From positions 1-37,444 of the forward strand of contig JBPOFN010000041.1 of the NCBI GenBank assembly GCA_051251725.1: a DNA stretch of 37,444 nt. The letters are read 5' to 3'. Below the pieces are notes generated by a model, which worked only from the letters and a program-made list of their open reading frames with translations, did no database searches and was not told the DNA's origin. This stretch comes from JALZUE01 sp051251725 (GTDB lineage Bacteria > Pseudomonadota > Gammaproteobacteria > Enterobacterales > Alteromonadaceae). Each line of letters begins with the position of its first letter. Positions within the stretch are counted from its first letter, which is position 1. Both the position numbers and the translations under genes were made by a program. Shown here in pieces: positions 8,037 through 16,122 of this stretch.

Positions 8037-8358
8037 GAAGAAAGAAAAACCCTCGCAAGCAATCCAAGAAACAGCAGTGAAAGTTGCTAAAGCTAATCAA
8101 AAGCCCGGCCAAACGAAAGAGCAAACCAAATTAATTTCCCAAGGGATTGAAAAGGGCATTGCTGAATATAAAAAACAGCAAAGTAAGATTAATCGTGAAC
8201 GTGATAAGGCGAAAAAAATTGCTTTAAAACAACAAGCTCAACAAATTGATACTGATGAGCTTAAAGCGGATGTTACTGTTGGTAAGGCTAATGTATTGCC
8301 TTGGTTATTGCTGGTAGTTAGTTGGCTAAGTTTTATTATTTACGTGATAATTTCTTAA
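8023..8358 (+). CDS. DUF2956 family single-pass membrane protein
   Basis: A 111-residue protein matching the DUF2956 family as I remember it: a cytoplasmic Lys/Gln-rich region with the near-invariant AIQETAVKVAKANQKPGQTKEQTKLISQGIEKGIAEYKKQ (split over residues 13-52), a basic helix, and one C-terminal membrane segment LPWLLLVVSWLSFIIYVII (93-110). Function is unknown; the shape suggests a small membrane-tethered protein with a helical cytoplasmic arm. The in-frame stop at 7984 leaves only TTG (8023) or GTG (8035) as start codons. TTG gives the family's usual N-terminal length. Both lie in a strong hairpin, so poor or regulated initiation is likely. Confidence 0.82.
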   Translation: MNNNVKKEKPSQAIQETAVKVAKANQKPGQTKEQTKLISQGIEKGIAEYKKQQSKINRERDKAKKIALKQQAQQIDTDELKADVTVGKANVLPWLLLVVSWLSFIIYVIIS

Positions 8359-8385
8359 TTTAGTAAGAGTTGCTGAGAATTAACC

Positions 8386-8628
8386 TTATCTAAAGTTAAT
8401 TTTAGGATCACTTTCAATTTCACCATCTAAATCAACCGTCGCTTTGGCATCGCCGCAAGTCAATATGGCGAGTCCATGGTTACCTTCTGTTTTACGAATA
8501 AAAGACAATTGATAACCGTAGTTATTAAGATTTGTTACCGCGAGTCTTTGGGACATAGTTAAATGCGCCCACAACTCGTGAGATTCGGGGGTATATTGAC
8601 GCCTTTCTTGCGATTGTTTTTCGCTCAT
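8386..8628 (-). CDS. Small conserved protein of unknown function
   Basis: An 80-residue soluble protein with no recognised domain. It reads MSEKQSQERRQYTPESHELW, then a helical AHLTMSQRLAVTNLNNYGY and a beta-rich end LSFIRK..GNHGLAILTCGDAKATVDLDGEI. The phrase SHELWAHLTMSQR and the YGYQLSFIR segment look conserved in gammaproteobacterial proteins that I recall only as hypothetical. The ATG at 8628 is chosen over an upstream TTG at 8649 because aggg lies six bases before it. It converges on the DUF2956 gene with a 27-base gap, and I see no shared terminator. Confidence 0.75.
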   Translation of the reverse strand: MSEKQSQERRQYTPESHELWAHLTMSQRLAVTNLNNYGYQLSFIRKTEGNHGLAILTCGDAKATVDLDGEIESDPKINFR

Positions 8629-9003
8629 TATTTTCCCTAATTTATTCAAATACCAAATAACCTAATGTTTATAGTCTAAGTCATTTTTAACTAAAGGTTT
8701 TAGCTATTATTAAGTTATATCGCTGGTTAGTTTATTTTTCTAGAAAAATATTTTAGTAAGTGTAAATACTCGCATTTTCCCATTTGTTTTAAGCGCCGTG
8801 AGGTAAGTTACTTACTTTAACAATAGCTGTTGATTTTTAAGCCTTGGCATCACGATAACGGGTATTTATTTATGGCGCTTAAAAACTGTTCAAGTTGATG
8901 AGTAAATTAGCAGTATTTTAAGTAAATCAATGTACTTTTTTATCAAAGCCGCCTAAAGTATTAGAATAATAAAAGTAATCAATTGAACGGCTTAAAGTCT
9001 CGA
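8629..9003. promoter_or_regulatory. Regulatory gap upstream of the RND pump
   Basis: This 375-base gap between divergent genes contains no ORF of note. It holds an 11-bp perfect inverted repeat, ttttaagcgcc (8787-8797) with ggcgcttaaaa (8874-8884), bracketing 76 bases. Inside lies a 13-base palindrome, gtaagttacttac (8803-8815), of the size bound by TetR- or MarR-type repressors. No regulator gene is adjacent. I could not fix a promoter with confidence. Confidence 0.4.
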
Positions 9004-9990
9004 ATGAAATATCTTAAATTCCTCCTGTTAAATTTATTCTGTTTTGCTAGTTGGGCGCAGAATTACGAAACCACAAAAGTTATTGTTGAACCTTTTTCTG
9101 ATACTATTCAGCGCTCTGGTAAATTAGCGTTTAAAAACACGGTACTACTAACTTTTAAAACCAATGGTTACCTACAAAAATTGTCGGTTGACGAAGGTGA
9201 CGCGTTCTCAAAATCACAATTATTAGCCTCTTTGGATATCACTGAACTTTTAGCGGATAAAAACTCGAAATTTGCACAGCTACTACAGGCAAAAAGAGAG
9301 TTAAAACGCGCCAAGCAATTATTAAGTAAAAAGCTAAGTTCACAGCAAGAAGTTGATTTAGCTGAAACACAGTTAGAAACAGCACGCTCTGCTTATCAGG
9401 TGGTTTTTTATAATTTAGAAAAAGCAGAATTAAAAGCGCCTTTTGATGGTGTGGTCTTAAGCCGCCATACTGATTTAGGGGAATTGCAATCACCAGGAAA
9501 AGCGGTGTTACGAGTTGCTGCGGTAGAAAAAAACTGGGTTGTTAAAGTAGCTTTAACTGGCGCTGAAATTAACCAAGTTAAACTGAAACAACAAGTAGAA
9601 GTTATGCTGCCAGGCAAAGGACGAATACAAGGGCAAGTTGTTAAAATTCCAGCGATTGCCAACACCGATGGCAACTTATTTTTAATTGATGTTTTATTAC
9701 CTGATTTAGACTTATCCAGTGGCGTTACTGCCGGTCAACTGGCCGAGGTTAATATTCACTTTGCCTCTGAAGATTTTGTCTATCGTTTACCTATTGATGC
9801 GCTGATCAGTGTTAATGACGAGGGTAAAGCGATTATCTTAACAAAAAATGATAACGACTCAGGCTTTGAACACAAATACTTTGAAGTCCATAAAATTGAT
9901 AATCAGTATGTTTATTTAGTCGCAAGTTCTCAAGAAACCACATTGCAAGTTGTTGTGCGTGGTTGGCAACATATTCAAGTAGAAAAGTAA
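9004..9990 (+). CDS. RND efflux periplasmic adaptor (HlyD/AcrA family)
   Basis: A membrane-fusion protein that would link the inner-membrane RND permease to an outer-membrane channel. It has a signal peptide (MKYLKFLLLNLFCFASWAQN), a first lipoyl half GYLQKLSVDEGDAFSKSQ, a short alpha-hairpin (FAQLLQAKRELKRAKQLL to TARSAYQVVFYNLEKA), a second lipoyl half LKAPFDGVVLSRHTDLGEL, then beta-barrel and membrane-proximal domains. The signal peptide lacks a lipobox, so the adaptor is probably soluble or anchored only by its N-terminus. I start it at the ATG at 9004 (328 residues); a TTG at 8983 is possible but less natural. It is shorter than AcrA-type adaptors, in keeping with the compact permease. 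The permease starts six bases downstream. Confidence 0.9.
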   Translation: MKYLKFLLLNLFCFASWAQNYETTKVIVEPFSDTIQRSGKLAFKNTVLLTFKTNGYLQKLSVDEGDAFSKSQLLASLDITELLADKNSKFAQLLQAKRELKRAKQLLSKKLSSQQEVDLAETQLETARSAYQVVFYNLEKAELKAPFDGVVLSRHTDLGELQSPGKAVLRVAAVEKNWVVKVALTGAEINQVKLKQQVEVMLPGKGRIQGQVVKIPAIANTDGNLFLIDVLLPDLDLSSGVTAGQLAEVNIHFASEDFVYRLPIDALISVNDEGKAIILTKNDNDSGFEHKYFEVHKIDNQYVYLVASSQETTLQVVVRGWQHIQVEK

Positions 9991-9995
9991 CCATT

Positions 9996-12900
9996 ATGCA
10001 GTTACCTCGTTTAGCGATTAAAAACGCCCAATTTACCATTACTATGGTGGTATTAATGGTATTAGTGGGAATAGTTTCTTATTTCACCATGCCGCGTTCT
10101 GAAGACCCTCAGTTTGATTTACCTATCACCCTAATAGAAGTTATTTATCCAGGGGCATCACCTAGAGATATTGAAACCTTAGTGGTTGATCCGTTAGAAG
10201 AAGTATTCGCTGATATTGAAAACATCAAAAAAATCGAATCTCAGGTGAAAAACGGTGGCGCTCGTATCAAAGTTGATTTTCATTATGGTGTTGATGCTGA
10301 GTTTTCATATAACAAGATCAAACAAGCGGTCGCTGAAATTGAGCCTACCTTACCTGATGGTGTGCTCGAATTATTAGTATTGAAAGCAACGCCAAAAGAC
10401 GTTGCCATCATGCAAGTGGCGTTATGGAGTGAGCCATTAAATTACAAAGATATGGAATTTTATGGCAAGCAATTAGAAAAACGAATTGAAGCAATTTCGG
10501 GGGTTCGTAAAGCGGATTTATGGGGCTATCCAATTCAAATTGTTGCTGTTGATGTTGATTTAGCATTAATCAAACACTATGGCATTTCAATAACGACGAT
10601 TAATCAAGTATTACAAGGCCGTGCGGTAAATATTACGCCAGGATTTGTTGATGCCAGTACTCGTCGTTTCAATGTTAAGGCGTCAGGTAACTTCCAACAT
10701 TTAGATAATCTAGCGGAAACTGTTATTGTTTCGAACGACGAATTCGTTTTGCGTTTAAAAGACGTAGCAAAAGTTAGTTTTGGTGACTTAGAGCCCAACT
10801 ACTTAGCTTATTCTGATAACAAAGCGGTGCTCTACCTAACGGTTATTCAAAATGAAAATACCAACATTTTTGATTTAACTAAAACTATTGAACAAGAAAT
10901 AGCTCAATTTCAAAAAAACGTACCTGAAGAAATTAAATTAGACATGCTGTTTAAGCAAACAGACAGTGTTGATGTTCGCGTTAATGGTTTCTTTCAAAAT
11001 CTTTGGCAGGGTTTGATCATTGTTGGTGTTATGTCGTTATTGTTTCTTGGCTTGCGAGAATCTTTAGTTATCATTTCCGTTGTGCCGCTGTCGTTTTTAA
11101 TAGCCATTGGCTGGTTAGATTTAAGTGGTTTCGGCTTACAGCAAATGTCGATTGTTGGTTTGATTATCGCCTTAGGTTTGTTGGTTGATAATGCCATTGT
11201 AGTCACTGAAAGTATTCACCGAGAAAAAAGTAAAGTGGTGAATTTAATGGAAGCGTCAGCGGCCGGCACCAGCAATGTCGGTTGGGCAATCACTTCCGGT
11301 ACCGTGACTACCATGTTAGCGTTTTTACCTATGTTAATGCTGGCGAGTAGTACCGGTGACTTTATTCGCTCTATGCCAGTAACTGTAGTGCTGGTGTTAT
11401 TGGCCTCGTTAATTATAGCCTTAACTTTTACGCCTATGCTGGCGAGTAAATTCTTTACTCAAAAACCATCTAAAATTAAAAGCTTACAGTATTACGTTAA
11501 TGATTTTGCTGACAATATTTATGCGCCAATGTTAAAAAAATTAGTACGCTTTCGTTGGGCGGTAGTGATTGTTGCTATGGTTAGCTTAGCCGGCATGTTT
11601 ACTATTTTTACTCAGGTCGGTGTTAGTTTATTTCCTAAAGCACAAAAACCTATGTTGATGGTAGATATTGATATGCCACCGAATAGTTCATTAGCCAATA
11701 CCAAAGCTTTGATGCAACAAGTGGCGCAAGAGTTAGAAAAAAGTGATTTAACCGACAAAGTAGCATTGAATGTTGGTAATGCTAATCCACGTATTTATTA
11801 TAACCAAGTACCAAAACGCGGCGTGGCCAAATACGGCCAAATAATGGTGGTATTAAAGTCTTATGACGAAGCGAAAGTTGCTGAATACGTACAGCAAATA
11901 CGGCATAAATTTTCACAGTGGCCGCAAGCGAAAATTACGGTTAGTGAGTTTACCCAAGGGCCAGTTACTGACCAACCGATTACTATTCGGGTAATTGGTG
12001 AAGACTTAATTGGTTTAGAAACGGTAGCTAATGATCTGGCTGATTTTATGGCGAAACAGCCAGGTATCATCAACATTGATAACCCGATTGGTGAAGCGAA
12101 TACAGAATTGGCCTTAGTGATTGATTACGATAAAGCCGGTTTAACCAATATAGATATCAACACCTTAGATAACACGCTGCAAACTGTGTTGTCGGGTAAG
12201 GCGATTGGTTTATTTAACGATGATAATGGCGAGAATTACCCGATTGTTGTTCGTAAGAAAAGTCCTGATATTGGTAGCTTAGATGATATAAGCGTTAGTA
12301 ACCGTTTGGGGGAGTCAATTCCATTAAACCAAATACTGAAAGCGGAATTACAAAAAGGTCAAACAGAGTTTTTTCATTATCAAAAACTGCGTATGGCAAA
12401 AGTATCTGCAGATGCTGATAAAGGTTATTTGATCCACGAGCTGACAGCGAAAGTTACTCACTTTTTAGATAACTACCAATTGCCAGAAGGGGTTTATTAT
12501 CAGTTAGGCGGCGAAGAAGAATCACGCCAAGAAAACTTCTCTGGCCTGTCTCAAATAATGTTAGTGACAGCATTGGGGATTTTTGCGGTATTAGTACTGC
12601 AATTTAAATCATTTTTACAACCGATTATTATTTTCACTTCAATCCCTTTTGCCATTGCGGGTTCAGGTATTGGTTTATATTTAGTCGGTAGTTCGTTTTC
12701 AATGATGGCGTTTGTCGGCTTGATCAGTTTATTCGGCATTGTTGTTAATAATGCGATTATTTTAATTGATACCACCAACCGCAATTTGTTTTTTGGTAGT
12801 GATAAATTAAACGCCATTATCGACGCAAGCGCCACGCGCTTTACCCCGATTCTATTAACGACATTAACCACTATTGGTGGTTTGTTACCATTAACCTTAT

Positions 12901-13022
12901 TTGGCGGCAGCTTGTGGCAACCACTAGGTGTGGTGATAATATCAGGACTGTGTGTCTCGGCAATTTCTAGTTTCCTATTAGTGCCGATATTGACTGAGAT
13001 ATTTACGCGAGAGCGTGAATAG
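9996..13022 (+). CDS. RND efflux permease (AcrB-like)
   Basis: A 1008-residue proton-driven RND transporter of the hydrophobe/amphiphile efflux class. It starts MQLPRLAIKNAQFTITMVVL with the first membrane helix, followed by a porter domain (SEDPQFDLPITLIEVIYPGASPRDIETLVVDPLEE), a six-helix block with TM4 GLIIALGLLVDNAIVVTES (proton-relay Asp about residue 398), a second porter domain, and a second helix block with GLISLFGIVVNNAIILIDT. The AcrB DD pair in TM4 is reduced to DN, as in many non-AcrB members, so drug specificity should not be assumed. The start at 9996, six bases after the adaptor stop, is preferred over an upstream ATA/ATG extension that overlaps the adaptor. No TolC-like gene is present, so the pump must borrow a channel encoded elsewhere. 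Confidence 0.93.
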   Translation: MQLPRLAIKNAQFTITMVVLMVLVGIVSYFTMPRSEDPQFDLPITLIEVIYPGASPRDIETLVVDPLEEVFADIENIKKIESQVKNGGARIKVDFHYGVDAEFSYNKIKQAVAEIEPTLPDGVLELLVLKATPKDVAIMQVALWSEPLNYKDMEFYGKQLEKRIEAISGVRKADLWGYPIQIVAVDVDLALIKHYGISITTINQVLQGRAVNITPGFVDASTRRFNVKASGNFQHLDNLAETVIVSNDEFVLRLKDVAKVSFGDLEPNYLAYSDNKAVLYLTVIQNENTNIFDLTKTIEQEIAQFQKNVPEEIKLDMLFKQTDSVDVRVNGFFQNLWQGLIIVGVMSLLFLGLRESLVIISVVPLSFLIAIGWLDLSGFGLQQMSIVGLIIALGLLVDNAIVVTESIHREKSKVVNLMEASAAGTSNVGWAITSGTVTTMLAFLPMLMLASSTGDFIRSMPVTVVLVLLASLIIALTFTPMLASKFFTQKPSKIKSLQYYVNDFADNIYAPMLKKLVRFRWAVVIVAMVSLAGMFTIFTQVGVSLFPKAQKPMLMVDIDMPPNSSLANTKALMQQVAQELEKSDLTDKVALNVGNANPRIYYNQVPKRGVAKYGQIMVVLKSYDEAKVAEYVQQIRHKFSQWPQAKITVSEFTQGPVTDQPITIRVIGEDLIGLETVANDLADFMAKQPGIINIDNPIGEANTELALVIDYDKAGLTNIDINTLDNTLQTVLSGKAIGLFNDDNGENYPIVVRKKSPDIGSLDDISVSNRLGESIPLNQILKAELQKGQTEFFHYQKLRMAKVSADADKGYLIHELTAKVTHFLDNYQLPEGVYYQLGGEEESRQENFSGLSQIMLVTALGIFAVLVLQFKSFLQPIIIFTSIPFAIAGSGIGLYLVGSSFSMMAFVGLISLFGIVVNNAIILIDTTNRNLFFGSDKLNAIIDASATRFTPILLTTLTTIGGLLPLTLFGGSLWQPLGVVIISGLCVSAISSFLLVPILTEIFTRERE

Positions 13023-13027
13023 GCTTT

Positions 13028-13066
13028 AGCTATGAGGCTTATTTATATTAAATAAGCCTCATAGCT
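13028..13066. terminator. Shared hairpin terminator between convergent genes
   Basis: A perfect 18-bp inverted repeat, agctatgaggcttattta (13028-13045) with its complement (13049-13066), around a three-base loop. It sits between the RND permease stop (13022) and the stop of the minus-strand nucleotidyltransferase (13068). There is no long T tract on either side, so it may act as a bidirectional terminator or only as an RNA-end stabiliser. Confidence 0.65.
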
Positions 13067-13067
13067 G

Positions 13068-14177
13068 TTAAGGGATCATATTTTCGTTTGGATCTTTTTC
13101 TTTAGTGAAGGCATCTTTTAATGCCATCCAGCTTTTACGTGTTAAATGTGGAATTAACAGCTTTAACGGCATTCTTATCAAATGGCCACGCCAATATAAT
13201 AAATATTTAGCTAGTTTCATTTTCCAATCACGACACAAACTGTGATTCGGCTTAAAGGTATTAATAAAGCAGAAGTCCTGAAAATTACCTAATACTTTAT
13301 TCTCACAGGCTAATGTTTTTATATCGGTATTTGAGAGGGGTGTATTAAAAATAAGGTGCGAGTAACGAATGGCTAGACGAACGTAGTCATATAACCCTAA
13401 CTCTTTTGCGCGTTTAATAAGTGCAGCGGTATAGTCTATATTTTGTAATTCATACTTGTTCTGAAAATCACGCAGCAACATGTCAATGTCTGAAATATCC
13501 CGTAAACCATGATGAAACTCACTTTCGGTAAATAAATGCACGGCCGTGTGAATAACTAAATCAAAATCATCAAGGGTATTTACCAGCCCCACATGTTCTA
13601 CTTCAACTTGTTCTCTATTAAATTTATCGGCATCCGGAGAGTTTTTGTTGGTGGAAGGCAATATATTATGGTGCACATCTAAAACAGTCCCGCGTTTTAC
13701 ATGCTGTAATGGCGGAATTTCGTGCATCCAAGTGCGATAATACTTCTCATCATAGTCGTCTACTTCTGTTTTTAACCAATCAGAAAATTTTAACGTTTGT
13801 TCTATTATGGGTAAGTCTTGTTTTTTAACCAGCACATCAATATCAGAAAATGTACGGCCATAAGAGCAAGGAAGCTGTTTCGCAATATAAGCAGCGCCTT
13901 TTAAAAACACTAGCGACTCTTTAAATCGAGGTAATGCTTGAGTGACTTCTAAAAACTCTCGAATGGCTTGTTGACGTTGTTTTTGTGCTATTTTATAAGC
14001 GGATTCTAAGTGCCATAAAACGTACTCAGGAGCTTGAATATTATTCTTTGTTAACAAGTAGTAAATTCGGCCAGTTAATTGGCTAATGTTGGCTTCAGAC
14101 AGTAAATTTTGCCATTGATTAGCTGATAATGAGTTAAGTTTTTCTGGTTTAGATAAGATATTAAGTAACAATGACAT
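13068..14177 (-). CDS. Nucleotidyltransferase of the HPr-rel-A cassette
   Basis: A 369-residue protein of the nucleotidyltransferase superfamily (PF14907-like). The active-site signature is GRTFSDIDVLV (107-117) with metal ligands D112 and D114, preceded by FLKGAAYIA (92-100); the third acidic residue is likely D167 in TVLDVHHN. A helical C-terminal domain and a basic tail follow (KYLLYWRGHLIRMPLKLL). From family knowledge it could transfer a nucleotide to a protein, sugar or small molecule; the real substrate is unknown. It is the last gene of a four-gene minus-strand operon and its ATG overlaps the kinase stop codon (TAATG), so the two proteins are probably made in a fixed ratio. All apparent catalytic residues are present. 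Confidence 0.85.
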   Translation of the reverse strand: MSLLLNILSKPEKLNSLSANQWQNLLSEANISQLTGRIYYLLTKNNIQAPEYVLWHLESAYKIAQKQRQQAIREFLEVTQALPRFKESLVFLKGAAYIAKQLPCSYGRTFSDIDVLVKKQDLPIIEQTLKFSDWLKTEVDDYDEKYYRTWMHEIPPLQHVKRGTVLDVHHNILPSTNKNSPDADKFNREQVEVEHVGLVNTLDDFDLVIHTAVHLFTESEFHHGLRDISDIDMLLRDFQNKYELQNIDYTAALIKRAKELGLYDYVRLAIRYSHLIFNTPLSNTDIKTLACENKVLGNFQDFCFINTFKPNHSLCRDWKMKLAKYLLYWRGHLIRMPLKLLIPHLTRKSWMALKDAFTKEKDPNENMIP

Positions 14178-15082
14178 TATGATACCAACGAATTAAAAGC
14201 GGTTTTAGCTTCTTCAAAATCACTATATTCAAATTGATAACACTCAGCCTCTTGTAACAACTTTGAAATGAGGTTGAACGCTTCTAAGCCTAAAATATGA
14301 TAGTTAAAACTTTGGTCAATGATCACCTGAAAAGCCTCCATTTTACTAATAGGAGTTAACTTTGCTGAACTACCTTCGACATACCTAGGGAAAACAAAGC
14401 TTTTTAATTTTGCCGGTTCATGCATGCGTTCAACACTTTCTTTTGGCGGTTTTAATAAAGACACAGTCCCTTTATGGGTATCTTTAGCAATAGTACTAAA
14501 AATGCTATTAGGGACATAATTTTTAATTACGTCGATGGAATTGTTTTTTAAATTTATTGGCCGTGTGCAAGGGTAAACAAGTTCGTCTTTTAGGGAAATT
14601 AAGCCTAATTCGTCAGAAAATAAACGCCAGCCATTATAAACTAGCGCTGCGGTTAATGTACTTTTGCCTGAACCCGGCTCAGCCGGCATGATAATAACAT
14701 GGCCATTTTTTTCAATGGTACCGGCATGTAAAATTAAAAAATGATGAGCTTTTGTTGCTATACACCAGTTCATTCCCCATTCCAACATGGCAAAAGCATG
14801 ATCTTTGGGTAGAGGTTTAAAAGGTGCGAATTCGTCTAAAAAGAAGTCAACTTGAGGTTTAATAAAGCGGCGTAAGAATGAACGAGTGGTAATAGTAATG
14901 TTAAAGTCGGTGAAATTAGTTTGGTGATCAATCGGGTAGTCACTGTAAATAGTACTAAGGTTATTTATCACCATCATATTATCTGATTCAATGCTAAATG
15001 AAAATGGACCTATCGGTAGATTAACTTTAGTTTCCATATACTTTATATTTTCCCTGATTAAAACAATTAGCCGATATATCAT
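14177..15082 (-). CDS. HprK-related kinase A
   Basis: A 301-residue P-loop protein related to the C-terminal kinase domain of HPr Ser kinase/phosphorylase (family HprK-rel-A, TIGR04352 from memory). Visible features are the pre-domain segment RRFIKPQVDFFLDEFAPFKP (71-90), LEWGMNWCIATKAHHFLILHAG (100-121), Walker A PAEPGSGKSTL (133-143), the acidic WRLFSDELGLI (152-162), and RPINLKN (174-180). True HprK has an HPr partner and a PTS context; neither is here, so the target is something else, plausibly a protein of its own operon. The start at 15082 gives the family's usual spacing to GPFSF but has a poor ribosome binding site; Met16 at 15037 is the alternative. It follows the PqqD-like gene by nine bases. 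Confidence 0.88.
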   Translation of the reverse strand: MIYRLIVLIRENIKYMETKVNLPIGPFSFSIESDNMMVINNLSTIYSDYPIDHQTNFTDFNITITTRSFLRRFIKPQVDFFLDEFAPFKPLPKDHAFAMLEWGMNWCIATKAHHFLILHAGTIEKNGHVIIMPAEPGSGKSTLTAALVYNGWRLFSDELGLISLKDELVYPCTRPINLKNNSIDVIKNYVPNSIFSTIAKDTHKGTVSLLKPPKESVERMHEPAKLKSFVFPRYVEGSSAKLTPISKMEAFQVIIDQSFNYHILGLEAFNLISKLLQEAECYQFEYSDFEEAKTAFNSLVS

Positions 15083-15091
15083 CGACTAAAT

Positions 15092-15349
15092 TTAATTTTC
15101 TAAGATAATATCAGATTTAATGGCTTGTGTGATAACTTGATAAAACTGTTCTTTTATTTCAGTGGCTATTAATTGATGCTCATCAGAATAGAGGGCTAAT
15201 AGTTGCTCTTTTGATTTGTCTTCTTGATAGAGTGACTTGATAATGAAGGATAACGGAATCGATGAAAAATGAGTATCACCAGAAAAGGAATTAAAAAGGG
15301 CTATGCCCTCTTTAATTGGGATTATTTTGATGTGCTTGGAAAGATTCAT
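15092..15349 (-). CDS. PqqD-like protein of the HPr-rel-A cassette
   Basis: An 85-residue PqqD-like winged-helix protein (HPr-rel-A system PqqD family, TIGR04353 from memory). The family's pattern is recognisable: a beta strand pair with GIALFNSFSGDTHFSSIP, then a helix FIIKSLYQ, an acidic loop, and a C-terminal helix ending AIKSDIILEN. PqqD-type domains in peptide-modification pathways bind the leader region of a substrate and deliver it to an enzyme. Here the obvious candidate substrate is the Tat-signal protein encoded directly upstream, whose stop codon overlaps this ATG (TAATG). That pairing is inference from coupling and order. No radical SAM or other RiPP enzyme is present; the enzymes available are the kinase and the nucleotidyltransferase. 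Confidence 0.8.
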   Translation of the reverse strand: MNLSKHIKIIPIKEGIALFNSFSGDTHFSSIPLSFIIKSLYQEDKSKEQLLALYSDEHQLIATEIKEQFYQVITQAIKSDIILEN

Positions 15350-15978
15350 TAATCAATTTTTTGAATAGCGTCCCAATCATATTTATTTGCATCGAGTCCA
15401 TCTTTTCCTGCATCAAATATGTCTTCTATTTCAGCAAATTCTACCGGCCAATAAAAATCACTACTTATATCGGTTAAGATAGAACAAGAGGGGTCTACAC
15501 AAGTATCCATAGCATATTGCCATATAAGTGAATTAATAGCTGCTGCTGTAAGTTGCTTGACAAAACCCTTTTGATTCGATGGTAAGCTAGGTAGATCACC
15601 ATTTATCGCTTGGATTATGGTACCAGTTATAGCAGTAGAAGAGAAAAGATCAGACAATGGACTGTTTTTAGTTAACAAGGTTACGCCGCTATATGCATAG
15701 TTCCAAATGGCAGCATGAGGCCCATTATCTAATCCACCAGGACTGTAGGTATTGTAATGACATTCAGTATTTATATGTTCATGATTTGAAACATTATTAG
15801 ATAAATTACCAGATAAATTACATATTCCAGCAAGAGCTGGTCGACTTGTTATCGTTGTTACGACAGCTGAACCGATGACCGCTTTTTTGAAAAAACCACG
15901 GCGTGAAGCATTTTGATTCAATGAAGAATTAGTTGGTGTAGAATCTTGTTCTACTGAGTTAAGCTCTTTATTTGACAT
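15349..15978 (-). CDS. Tat-exported protein, likely client of the HPr-rel-A cassette
   Basis: A 209-residue protein of unknown function. It has a 24-residue Ser/Thr/Asn-rich N-terminal extension, then a textbook twin-arginine motif ASRRGFFKK (24-32), a hydrophobic stretch AVIGSAVVTTIT and a cleavage site after RPALA (50), so it is exported folded. The mature part begins GICNLSGNLSNNVSN, with four cysteines (C53, C73, C160, C165) and a C-terminal segment PLSDLFSSTAITGTIIQAIN...FVKQLTAAAINSLIW. From memory, small exported proteins in similar cassettes share a C.LSG..S.N.S start and an F..hF...hh..h...hAA.hN ending, which supports a common family. It has gagga and aagga before the ATG and heads the operon. 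There is no PEP-CTERM motif, so it is not an XrtA substrate. Confidence 0.72.
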   Translation of the reverse strand: MSNKELNSVEQDSTPTNSSLNQNASRRGFFKKAVIGSAVVTTITSRPALAGICNLSGNLSNNVSNHEHINTECHYNTYSPGGLDNGPHAAIWNYAYSGVTLLTKNSPLSDLFSSTAITGTIIQAINGDLPSLPSNQKGFVKQLTAAAINSLIWQYAMDTCVDPSCSILTDISSDFYWPVEFAEIEDIFDAGKDGLDANKYDWDAIQKID

Positions 15979-16064
15979 TTCCTTTAATCCTCAATGAAAA
16001 ATCTTTTTAATACTGTCAAGATACTTTACAATCTTGCTATAAATATGCATATATCAATAATATC

Positions 16065-16080
16065 AGCAATTTATATGCCT
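16065..16080 (-). promoter_or_regulatory. Candidate sigma-54 promoter of the HPr-rel-A operon
   Basis: Read on the minus strand from 16080, the sequence is AGGCATATAAATTGCT. It has the sigma-54 spacing GG-N10-GC exactly, with GGCA at -24 and TTGCT at -12, close to the consensus TGGCAC-N5-TTGCW. Transcription would begin near 16054, leaving a leader of about 75 bases that includes a small hairpin, caagat/atcttg (16017-16036). The neighbouring prsR gene encodes a sigma-54 activator. Confidence 0.6.
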
Positions 16081-16106
16081 TGTTTGTTTTTTTGTTTTTA
16101 AACAAG

Positions 16107-16122
16107 TGGTTATGGCGTAGCT
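16107..16122 (+). promoter_or_regulatory. Weak candidate sigma-54 promoter of prsK
   Basis: The sequence TGGTTATGGCGTAGCT has the correct GG-N10-GC spacing but matches the -24 box only as TGG and the -12 box as TAGCT. It follows an inverted repeat, cttgttt/aaacaag (16079-16106). If real, prsK and prsR would be autoregulated by PrsR, with a leader of about 110 bases. Confidence 0.35.

Noticed and set aside
12551..12871. Open frame of 106 codons antisense to the RND permease
   Set aside because: It mirrors transmembrane codons of a clear gene on the other strand, has no ribosome site and resembles no protein I know.
15349..15978. Possible PEP-CTERM substrate of the exosortase
   Set aside because: The C-terminus ends DWDAIQKID without a PEP motif, membrane helix or basic tail; the hydrophobic segment is at the N-terminus with a twin-arginine motif.
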